Below, piece by piece: positions 21,601 to 31,516 of a DNA stretch of 64,000 bases (positions are counted from its first letter, which is position 1; every line of letters starts with the position of its first letter). This stretch comes from Geosiphon pyriformis (Eukaryota > Glomeromycota > Glomeromycetes > Archaeosporales > Geosiphonaceae): contig JAAOMT010000439.1 of assembly GCA_016748015.1 (NCBI GenBank), positions 557,170 through 621,169 on the forward strand. The letters run 5' to 3'. The notes under the pieces were generated by a model, which searched no databases, was not told the origin of the DNA, and was given only the letters and a program-made list of their open reading frames with translations. The position numbers and the translations under genes were made by a program.

Positions 21601-23324
21601 ATATTCATGTTAGTGCATTTAATAACTTTCTGGCAGGCATGGTTTGTGTTTTTCTTGATTACAGTGTATCTCTGGGTGGCTCTTTAGTTAGTTCCTTTTG
21701 ATCTCATGGTGGAGTGCTTATGTCTGAGGTTCTGGGTGAGTCAAAATTTCTCAGGTTTCTCCTTTCTCTTCGGTGATATAGTATTGCCTTTGTGGATCAA
21801 CTTCGTGACTGTCATGGTGCTGTTTTTAGTTAGTACACTTTCAAGAGGTGGAAGAGATTGGACTCCCGTGGCCTAGTTTCTAAGTGGTTCAAGCTTTCTG
21901 TTTTGTTTCTCAATAGTGTGGGACCTTCTCATGCTCAGTTTTTAGTTTTGGGTAATGGTGGGTCTTCGAACATTCTTGAGTTTGGTGATTTTGTATCTGT
22001 TTGTGATCGTCTTTTGGTGACCAGTACTAGCAGCCTGTCAGTATATACAGATGAGTCCCTTAGTAATCTAGGCACAGTTGGCTGTAGAGCTGGTGCTGCT
22101 GTTTTTTTTGAGGACATTGGTTTGGATTTGGGTGTTAGTGTGTTGGGTTTGATGTCGTCTACTTTGGTGGAATTGCAGGCTGTTGCCTTGGCTATGGAGT
22201 GTGTTCTCTCATCAAGCTCTGTTTGTTTGTTCTCAGATAGTCAATCGGCTTTGGATGCTTGCAGATCAGAGTTGGGTCTGGTGTATCCTGATTATCGTAA
22301 TCAGTGTTGGGTTGAAAATTGTCATATTGTCAATGTGATTCACAGTAAAAAGTTGAGGGTTAGCTTTCACAAGATAAAAAGTCATTCTGGTGTTTCGGGA
22401 AATGAGCATGCTGACGCAATTGCTGGTACCACTTCTCTCTCCAATTGGTATCTTCCCCCTCGCTTGAGTGAGCATTTCTTGTCAGCTGATGGTGGTATTG
22501 TTTCTGGAAATTCGAAGCATTTTGTACGTGATATTTATCGTTCTATTTGTTGTGCACAGTGGGAGATTGGTTCTAGTTCTGGGGTTTTGGTGGGCAGCTT
22601 GTCTTCTGAGATTGATTGGCCCTACTCATCATTGGTATGGCATCCTGATTTGCACATGGCAGCAGGTTTTACCAGCAGGTCTACGTCCAGTGTACGTACT
22701 TATTTTATGAAGTCTTTACACCATCAGCTGCCAGTTGCTGTTCGAAAATGCCTCTATGATAAACATTATCCTAGTGTGTTATGCTTGTATTGTGGTGAGG
22801 TGGAGGTGTCAGATCATGTGTTCTTTTGCAAGGTTGACGGGTCTGTTAGACGTCAGTTGTTGAAGTCTCATGTAGGGTCTTGGAAGGTGATTTCTGGTTC
22901 CTCTTATTCTTACTTGGGTATATTGCAGCTGTTATCATCTGGTGTTTCTGATTCCTCTGTGTCTACGGCTTTTTTTAAGGGCTTTGTTTTCAATGGTTGG
23001 TTTTGCAAAGCTGTTTCCGTCTTTCATGACTCCAAGATTGCTGTTTTAGAGATTGTCAAGTTTGTGCAATCTCTTGGTCTTGCTTTCAGGGAGGAAGTCT
23101 GGTCAGTCTGTATTAAGCATCGTGCATATATGGAGAAGAATGAACTGATTCCGCTAGATGGTTCGGCCAGCGTTTCGGTTCATGGTTTGGCTTCGAGGTT
23201 CTCTACAGGGGTAGTTAGATTACTTGGTGTTGCTAATGCTTTAGGTGTTCATTTTGGTTTTCACAAGTCTTGCTTGTTCTTTTTGGGTATAGGTGATTCA
23301 GTGTTGGTTCATATAGCTGCATAG
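18636..23324 (+). pseudogene. L1 ORF2: endonuclease, reverse transcriptase, RNase H
   Basis: A single frame of 1563 codons from ATG 18636 to TAG 23322-23324, without any frameshift but with at least eleven nonsense codons (for example 18651, 19188, 19374, 19710, 20316, 20355, 20622, 21699). Order: APE-type endonuclease/exonuclease/phosphatase domain (about 18660-19370; 'SKLKGK', 'ILGGDFNEDGS', 'DTNHKAVYVS'); RT (about 20320-21100; 'RPIALIETACKILSKIL', 'DGLDQGEVFSP', catalytic 'FVDDTIWVG'); RNase H (about 22015-22440; 'YTDESL', 'VELQAVALAMEC', 'LFSDSQSALDA', 'SHSGVSGNEHADAIAG' with all four acidic positions); and a Cys/His motif 'CLYCGEVEVSDHVFFC' (about 22780-22830). The stops fit TGG, CAG or CGA changed by transitions. 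Confidence 0.9.
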
Positions 23325-23463
23325 TATTGTTCTGATCAGCCCAAGTGGCTGGTCACATGTAGATAGTGCATGATTCATGCTTAGTTTAGATTGATTCCTT
23401 GATGTATAGTGCTAGGTTGTGTTTGGACCTTACTCGTAAAATAAAAAAAAATAAAAAAAATAT
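23325..23463 (+). repeat. L1 3' UTR and A-rich tail
   Basis: The block after the ORF2 stop (AGTGGCTGGTCACATGTAG, later TGATGTATAGTGCTAGG and TTTGGACCTTACTCG) recurs in L2, L3 and L4. It ends in an AATAAAAAA-type tail, as expected for target-primed reverse transcription. Confidence 0.85.
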
Positions 23464-23699
23464 AAACAAAAGTATTTTAAATTAATTTTTATAAGTCTAA
23501 GTAGTTTAATCTAAAAGAGCTTAATTATATAAACCAAATTTTTTTCAATTAATATAAACTATTTTTAACAAAATTGTTAGTCTAATTTAATTTAATAAAT
23601 TTTATCACAACTTTTTATCACAATTTAATTAGTTATAATTAGATTAACATAATTTGATTATACTTAAACAAAACTAAAATAATTTTAAAAAAATAATAA

Positions 23700-23842
23700 T
23701 TTTTTTTTATTACAAGTTTTACAAGTAAAGCCCAATTACTATTTAGTACATAGAACCAAACTAAGTAGAACTAACTAAATACAGCTCATATACTTATTAC
23801 ATATGGCCAGCCACTTGTGCCAAATAAGGCAATACTATATAT
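23700..23842 (-). mobile_element. LINE 3' UTR fragment, minus strand
   Basis: The reverse complement contains CAAGTGGCTGGCCATATGTA followed by a diverged copy of the LINE 3' UTR and an A-rich end near 23700. It probably belongs to the degenerate LINE at 24767-25880, with the intervening DNA inserted later. Confidence 0.6.
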
Positions 23843-24766
23843 TGTTATAGGTGATTATTTGGGGTCTTAAAACAAATAACAAACTCATAACTTGGTGCTC
23901 AATTAATTTAATGTTGTTGGTAATATCTGAAGATGTTGTTTGTCTGAAGGTTTTGGTTGAATCCTTTGTATAATAGACAGAGATTCAATAATGTTTTAGT
24001 AGTTTTTCGGAATCACAATTCTATTCAATTTTTTTCTCAGCATGGTGGCTAGTAATCTGGCAGAAGTGCCCTTCTGGTAAGCTATCTTTAAATTTTCAAA
24101 CTTTACACTCTTTTTTTGGAATCTTTTACCAAATTATCCTTGACATTAATTACTTAGTGCTTAATCTCTTTATTTAGTAATAAATCAACAAACAAAAGAA
24201 AATAAAATAAAAAAAAGAAAATAAAAGAAAATAAAAAGAAAATAAGAAATTAGTATTTCATCAATAGCCATGATCAAGAGCTATTGTTTCAGTGTGATTA
24301 AGTGTTGGATTTTATTAACATAAAGTGTTGATAAATAGAAGAGTAATTAGATTCTCAAACAAATGACAATAACATGAATTTGAAAAATTGAAGAGATATT
24401 TTATTTATATAATTCTATTTCAGTTGATAACAACTATTCTTGAAATAAGGGTTAATAAATAAAGAAGAAAGAAAATTGTTCTAAATTAATAAAACTCTAT
24501 TGAATTCTCTAGGAATTGCTTTTTTTTCTTTTAACACTCTCACTATATATATATAATTTATGTTATATAAGATTCTTTGAATTCCTCAATTTTCTAGCCA
24601 GAAATTCTAGAATTCTTGGAATTCTGCAATTCCTTATACAGAAATCCTGTAATTCTGGAATCCTGCAATTTCTCTAAGAGAAATTCTAAAATTCCACTTT
24701 TACTACATCTATTCTGATTGGCTAATTTATATACTAATATTTAATTCTTATATTCTATGAATAACA
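23843..24766. repeat. Candidate solo LTR or other insertion within a degenerate LINE
   Basis: About 0.9 kb that separates the coding and 3' UTR halves of a minus-strand LINE remnant. The ends read TGTTATAG and CTATGAATAACA, an imperfect terminal inverted repeat of the TG..CA type. No clear target duplication is seen. Inside are an A/AAAG-rich stretch (24180-24250) and a cluster of short palindromic AATTCTGGAATTCC-like words (24590-24700). No ORF. Confidence 0.4.
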
Positions 24767-25880
24767 ACAACTATGCTAACAAATACATTATCACCTAAAC
24801 CAAAAAAAAAATGACACAATTTGTGCTTACCAAATTTAACAGCAAAATATTTCATAATTTTAAGCATACAGACAACTCCAACTGACAACATAGAAATTAA
24901 ACAGTAAAACAAGTTTGAAATCACACTATCATCTTTAATCAAGCCAGTCTTTTTTATATCCACTCTATGTTTGGTTCTGACCACCCACACTTTGGTACAG
25001 TGCAACTCTACCATAAATCTACTAAATTTTACAAAGGCTAAAACAGCTTTTCTTTTCTTCTCAAAAACCAAAATAGCTTTAGCATACTAATCTCTTAACA
25101 CAAAATCTTTGCAAATAGCTGTGTACAGACTTACATCCGAAAAACACATAAAAAGTAACCACAAAATAACAGAAGTAGATAAGCATAAAATACTAGACAA
25201 TGACATCCATTTCTTAGCAGCTTCAACCAAAATGTCCTCACAAAGACCAGAGTTATCAAAACAAGTAAAAACATAATCAGACAACTCTACCTTGTCACAC
25301 AGCAAACACAACACTCCAGGATAACCTCTGTTATACAATTTTTTCTTAACTGTTACTGATAGCCATCTATAAACAGTTTTTATTAAATATGTGTGCAAAT
25401 TGGCTAACTTTTTACCAGTAAACTCAAAAAACATATATAAATCAGAGTGCCAAACCTCTGTAGTAGTCTTCTACTCAATTTTTTTAATTATAGCACCTGA
25501 AATTATATTAAAACCAGGACCAGTTTTCCAATGGGCATGGCAAATTAATCAGTACAGATTACAAACAAAATAATAAGTATTACCAAACACATCAGTTTTC
25601 TCAGCAACCAAATATCTCTTTTAAATTCTAGCCAGCAAAAAAAAAGGCAAAAACATGGCTTTACTAGCCAATACATCAGCCTTAATATTGTCAGATATGT
25701 CTAAATGTCTCTTAACTTTTATCTACTTAATAGAAATGTCTTTATCCCTAAAAAAATTAACTATTTGCAATTTTTTAATTCAACATTGGTTACAGAAGTC
25801 AAGTACAATGAAAGAAGCCTTAAACATACAGACATTAATTACAAATTGATTATCCAAGTACAAAACCAATAATCTTCTAA
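24767..25880 (-). pseudogene. Degenerate LINE ORF2 C-terminal part (divergent subfamily)
   Basis: Minus-strand translation gives fragments collinear with the C-terminus of L1-L4 ORF2: the last RNase H motif near 25655-25720 ('KVKRHLDISDNIKADVLASK', compare 'GHSGV.GNEHAD'), the Cys/His motif near 25250-25310 ('CLLCDKVELSDYVFTC') and the terminal segment near 24790-24850 ('FGKHKLCHFFFGLGDNVFVS'). RNase H key residues are lost (H-S-G replaced). It is too diverged to be a recent copy of L1-L4 and is followed towards higher coordinates by AT-rich ghosts of ORF1. Confidence 0.75.
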
Positions 25881-25887
25881 ATTATTA

Positions 25888-26015
25888 ATTTTTGAAATTT
25901 TTTTTGATAACTTGTACTTTAGCTATAACTAATTTGTTTTTAATAATTAAAAAATTAATATTTAAAGCAAAAAATTTATTAATAAAATTTTTACTTAAAT
26001 TTTAACTATCTTAGA
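25888..26015 (-). mobile_element. AT-converted LINE ORF1 ghost
   Basis: The plus strand reads like the L4 ORF1 antisense at about 59815-59910, with most C and G replaced by T and A: the run TTAATATTTAAAGCAAAAAA corresponds to TTAATGTTCAGAGCAAAAGA. By-eye alignment over roughly 120 bp. Confidence 0.5.
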
Positions 26016-29000
26016 ATTAACTTATTTTTTATTTAAAGAAATATTAAAAAAAAATATAAATGTTATTATTATTAAAACTAAAATTACAAGAACTAAAAAA
26101 AAGACACTAATTTGCTAGTATTTAACTTTTTAGTCTTAAAAATATTAATATAAAAGTTCAAAATTTTTTTATTTTTATTATTAACATTATATTTAATATT
26201 AAAAACCAAAATTTTTTTTTAGTATTATTTAAACTTATATTCATATTATTAAATTAACCAATATTAAATATAAATATTTTAAATTTCAAGTCTGTTTTAT
26301 TATTAAAATGTTTTATTTTGCCAATAGATACTTTAAATTTTTGCACCAAACTGTTATTAACAGAACTTAAAATAATATTCTTAAGTAATTTTTTTTTAAA
26401 TATAATACTACTAATTGTAACAATCAAAGTAATGCCAAAAAAATTTGTAATTTGTAAAATTGTAAAAAAAAAAACAATAAAAAAAATAAAAAACTTTTTT
26501 ATTAAAATTGGCACTTTAAAAAATTTAGAACATAAATGAGAAAAAAGTTTTTTGCTTAATAAAAAAACTATTAAATTGTTTAAAATTTTTAATAAACTGT
26601 AAAAATATTATAATATTTTTGTTTTAAGATTGTTTTTAAACTTGTTAATTTTATGTTTATTATATAAATTTGTTTTAATATTGTAAACTAAAATTTAAAT
26701 TTTATAATTCTTAAGCCATATAAATAAAAAAGAGTTTTAACAAATATTTATTTTATTGTTTTAATTAAAACTGTTAAAAAAAATTTAAAAAATTTTGTTT
26801 AATCATATTTTAACTGCTTATAATAAGTTTAATGTTTTTTATAAAATTAATTTTTTGGTTTTAAAAAATACTTTAACTTAATTTTTAATTTTTGTAATAA
26901 AATTTATTGTAAAAAATATATTAAAAAAATAAAAATTTTTGTTTTTTAAGATTGTTGTTTACTATAATGCTTTTTTTTTGATCAATAATATGATTTTTAC
27001 TATGTTTTTTTTAACATAAATATAGATTTAATTATTTTTTCAAAATTTGAAAAAATAATAACTTCTTCAAAATTATTGACTAATGAGAATAATTTTTTAA
27101 TAATCTGTATTTTTGCTATTGTCAATTTACTCTCAACTGCTAACAAATTAATATTCAAAACAAAGAATTTTTTAATGATTATCTTAACTTTCTTAGTTTT
27201 AAGAATTGTTACTATTAAGCCAAGAAAAAAATTTTTACTAATACCGATTAAAATATTATTATTTTTATTATTATTGAATTTAATATCTATATCTAAAAAA
27301 TATCTTTTTTATTATTAAAGTGTTTAATATTATTTACAGAAACTTTTTTTTTAAGAAAAAAAATCTTTAACTAAATTATAAAAAACTTTTTTAACTATTT
27401 TTTTTTTAAACATATTGTTATTTAAAGTAATCATTAGGTTTATTACAAAAAAATTATTTGTTTAAGAAGTATTAAAAGCAATATTACAAGAAAAACAAAA
27501 ATAAAAAACTTTTGGAAAATTTTAGACATAGGAAAAAAAAAGTTTTTATAGTATTTAAAAATAATTAAAATATAAACTTTATATAAAAAACTTAATATTA
27601 TTCTCAAAAATCAACTTAATATTAATAAATTATATATAAACTAAAAAGCAATCTTAATATAAATTAATTTTATTTTGAAAAAAATATTAATAATTATTTT
27701 TTAAGTATTAAAAAAACAATATTATCAGAAAACAAAAAAAAAACTTTTAATTTTTATTTAGTTAATTTAATTTTTAAAATTAAGTAATATAATAGATTAA
27801 TTAAATAAAGTTATATAAAAAAAATAACTTGTTTTGCTTTTAAAACCAGTAAAAATTAATTAAAAACCAATATATTAAACAATATAATCAGAAATTAATT
27901 TAGTTTAAAATAAATTAATATGTTTTTATTATGATTATTTAGAATAAAAAATTGTTTCTTATTTATAATTACAATAAAATTAATACATTATAATTAATAT
28001 AAATAATATAAAATTAGCAAAAAAGCCAAAAAAAAACCAAAACTTTATTTTTTATAACAAATTATTACTAAAAACACCAAAAATTTTTTTTTGAAATTTC
28101 AAAAAAATTGTTATCAAATATAATAAAAAGTTAAAAAAATTGTTTTTAATAATTTTGATTTTTTGGCCATTTAAGCAATAGTAAAAAAGAGACAAAAAAA
28201 AATGAATTTAATTATTAGCTTTTTATTAAATACTTTAAAACTTTTAAAAAACTAAAAATTATATTAAATAAATTTCTTTAAAAAAACTTTTAAAAAAAAT
28301 CTTTTAACCAAAAATAAAAATAATATTTTAAAATTAAACATTGTTAAATAATTTTAATAGCTGTAAATATTTTATAATAAAAATATTTATCAGTTGTTTT
28401 AAATAATAAAAAGATTATAGCTTTCTTATTTTTTGTTTTAATTGTAATTATAAAAATATGAAAAAAAAGAGTTTTTTGTTTTTATATTATATAATTAAAA
28501 TTCTTAATTAAAATTTAAGTATTTTATAAATATAAATATATTTGTTAAAATAAGTAATATTAAAACTTTATTATATTATAATTTATTAAATATAAATATA
28601 AATTTAAATGTATTTAATATAATATAATATAATATAAATTTAATTTGTTTAAATAGTTAATTATATTAAAAAATATATATAATTTATGTTTATTTTAAAT
28701 ATGTATATGTATTATAATAGTAATTGTAAAAACTATACTTAAATAAATGATTAATGTAAATTTTTTAATTTTAATCAATTTATTAAACAAATTAAAATTT
28801 AAAAAACTGAAATTAAAACATTTATTAATTAAACAATAATTTACATAAAAATCATAATATATTATTTAATAAAAAAACCAATTACAATTTGTTAAAGTTA
28901 AATACTTAATTAGATATTTATCTAAATGAATAATCGAAAATATTACTAATAAAATGCGTGGATTATAATTGGTTGCCCAAAAAATCCAACTATCTTTCTA

Positions 29001-29081
29001 CCTATGTACTACAATTATCTCCGTCTTGAGCTTTGATACTCTCTGTCATAATCTTGTCTTCGTGCAAAGATGATGCTTCAT
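26016..29081. other. Extremely AT-rich spacer (contains LINE ghosts)
   Basis: Three kilobases with very little G or C and no supported gene. The short ORFs here are low-complexity Ile/Leu/Lys/Phe/Asn strings. An ORF1 ghost can be read at 27058-27300. A TATAA-rich microsatellite lies near 28615-28635. Confidence 0.7.
27058..27300 (-). mobile_element. Second AT-converted LINE ORF1 ghost
   Basis: About 240 bp line up, on the plus strand, with the ORF1 antisense of L4 around 59765-59960. The antisense translation keeps the register (NNFLIICIFAIVNLLSTANK against KIFLISRVFAVAELPSTAKR from the L2 antisense). Nearly every difference is C-to-T or G-to-A relative to L4. Confidence 0.6.
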
Positions 29082-31014
29082 CTAAATATGCTTATTGGTA
29101 AAACAGTCTATAACATAATCCGCTGCAGCCCCAGAAGTCATTTCACCCAGAAACACTTTGTGCTCCAATTCTTTAACAAGACCTCGAATATAGGTATCGG
29201 ATTTGAATCTTTCAAGAAAATCATTAAATTGGATTTTGGATTAATAAATAACTCTACACTGATGTGAAATTAGAGATATAGTACCTTTCCAAAAGTTCTG
29301 AAGTGATTTGTCGCCACATCCATAATTTGCGTTGCTCACCTCTTTTCTTTTCGAATTCTCCCGAGTCCTATGGATGATTTGAATAGGTCTTTTTGAAAAA
29401 TTACCGTAATTCATTTATCACAAACCTTCATAGCCTTGTAAAATTTTTCCATTTTATTCCAAGCTGTATCTATTCCTATATTATTCTTTGCTGATACACG
29501 TAAGACCTAGACGAATAATTTTTATAATTATTTACCAAAATGAGGGACATAGGTGAACAAATGAGAAAATCAGTAATTCACCTTGGGACTCCAAACTGGA
29601 CTTTTCGGGTGTAAATATTTTAATGCACTCGTATATTCTGTAACGGCCTCTCTTGCCGAATTGGCAAGTTCACCATCAGCTTTGTTGACAATTACTAAAT
29701 CTGAATTTTCGACGATTCCTTTTTTGAGCCCCTTTTGTACGTGATAGGTTCATATTTGATATCAAATCCTTATTCAAGTAATTATGGGAACTAAAGAAAA
29801 TTCCCGAAAAGCGTCCAATACCTGTAACTCATCACCACCAGCCGGTGGAACCATTAAAACAAACATATCCACCATTTCAGCTACCATTATTTCCGATTGC
29901 CCCACACCGACAGTCTCAACCAATGTCACATCATACGAAGCAGCTATTAGAGAAAATAAAAATTATATAGCCAAAAACCCATTAAAATTTTTATTATCAA
30001 ATTAAAAGTAATCCTGATTTGATTATTTGATTGAAAAATACACAACATACCTTCGCATAAAAGAATAGCTTCGTTCGTGTTCCTAGCTACCTAATAGGTC
30101 AAGTTGTGTCTATAAAAACAATGCCTTCAGGAAGTTGAATAAAGACAGGAAAAGAAACATGGAAAGTATCACAAAAAAACAGCTTTCCCAATTAAAAACT
30201 TACTCCACCTGTATTTCCAAAAAAACTTTTATCAGTTATGGTATATGAATTGGGTAATAAAATATAGGTTCATGGGAAAAATTATACCCAATGCCCCACG
30301 ATTAGGTGATGGTCGAATATACGCGTTCTCTTGAGTCGAAAGTTGAGGCATACGTGTTTTATCCCCCAAAATTGATCCACCGGTTCGATTTGAAGATGGA
30401 TCCACTGCCTACCGAAATCAAGGTTAAGGAATATCCCGAAACCTTTACTTTTTTATCTCAAAAAGATATTCACTTGAGATTAAAGATCTCATTGTCTTAT
30501 TGGAGAATAAATTAAACTTACAAGAACAGCAACTCGATGTCCCTTGGTGAGAATATGCATGCCAAATGTCTCAATAAAAGTCGATTTCCCTACTCCCGGA
30601 GGACCTGAAAGGCCAATTCGAAAGGTATCCTTTTTTTGTGATTGGTAAGGGATCTTCTCCTTATTATCACTATCGTTAGCGCTGGATGCTAGTTTAGCCG
30701 CCTGATCTTGTGAATCAAGAATCATCGAAAGAAGTTGTTGTGCTTGTTGTTTATGATCACGTCGTGTAGATTCCACTTTTTGAGATCAGTTCGGTTACAT
30801 AATAAGTTTAGATGTATCAATAGAATAGATAAATCAATACTATAAACAGGTCATTGATCAACCCTTCCCACCCCGTCAAAGAACCTAAGGTTATAGCTTT
30901 CGCTAAATAATATCGGTCTCTGCGTGATATCCCATCATAAAGTGATATCACTTTTGGGGATATCTTTTCATTGGGGCTTTCAACCTGACTACGATAAGTA
31001 GCGGAAGTGGACAT
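29082..31014 (-). CDS. MMAA/MeaB-type GTPase, chaperone of methylmalonyl-CoA mutase (9 exons)
   Basis: G3E P-loop GTPase that loads and protects the cobalamin cofactor of methylmalonyl-CoA mutase, normally in mitochondria. Exons on the minus strand: 31014-30885, 30775-30522, 30408-30288, about 30086-30051, 29943-29822, 29731-29582, 29506-29426, 29367-29285 and 29208-29082, giving about 367 aa. All introns are GT-AG with consistent phases; the 30086 acceptor is the least certain and yields a product about two residues shorter than expected there. Motifs: Walker [13 protein letters not shown], '[20 protein letters not shown]', 'YIRPSPNRG', '[11 protein letters not shown]', 'PPAGGDELQ', the guanine-specificity NKADG, and C-terminal '[14 protein letters not shown]'. 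The length is close to bacterial MeaB and human MMAA. No strong presequence is obvious before '[10 protein letters not shown]', so the targeting is not proven. Introns exclude bacterial contamination. Confidence 0.9.
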
Positions 31015-31516
31015 ATATTTGACGAGTTGTGGTGTGAGAAAAACTTCTTTGGAAAGTCTAGATGTAATATGATGTCCCGGCAGTAAGTTTGCCGCCCTTA
31101 TATAGTGCCAGCAAGTCTATCGTTTCATATGATTAATAAAACCCTGCTTTATTACACCTTAATATACTCTTATAATCACAGAACATACGTTTAAAGATCT
31201 TTGGAGATTCATAACTTTTCCTTTAAAGATATTTATTTACTATTAAATAGAGCGAGGTGTAATATTTAAAGCTTTTTTTTTTATTCACACATTCTTGCAA
31301 ATAGTGTTTCAGATGATTGACGAGTTATTTTATATTTGTAGACTTCTTACTCAATAATAAACTGACTTATGGCTTTGCTAAGAAAAAAAATTCTTTTGCT
31401 ACGATAACTTGAACACATTTATAATTATAAAAGTTTGAATTTGAATCAAATAATTTAGTACCAAAATTTTCAAGATGTACATTAGGATTCTTAGGTCAAA
31501 TTAAATGACCAAAATT
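31015..31516. other. Intergenic region between MMAA-like gene and HEM1
   Basis: About 500 bp, AT-rich. It holds the 3' end of HEM1 and the promoter of the MMAA-like gene (both minus strand). No ORF or recognisable motif. Confidence 0.6.

Larger units (their letters stand above)
17460..23463 (+). mobile_element. LINE copy L1, 3' part
   Basis: Continuation of the LINE that begins at 7294: rest of ORF1, ORF2, a conserved 3' UTR and an A-rich tail. Together with the 5' part it is about 6.8 kb, the same as L2 and L3. Confidence 0.93.

Noticed and set aside
26254-26539. Overlapping ORFs on both strands with membrane-like sequences
   Set aside because: They are low-complexity Ile/Leu/Lys/Phe strings expected by chance in such AT-rich DNA, without codon bias or context.
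29082-31014. MeaB-like gene as bacterial contamination or recent transfer
   Set aside because: It contains eight spliceosomal introns and lies beside HEM1 with fungal introns.
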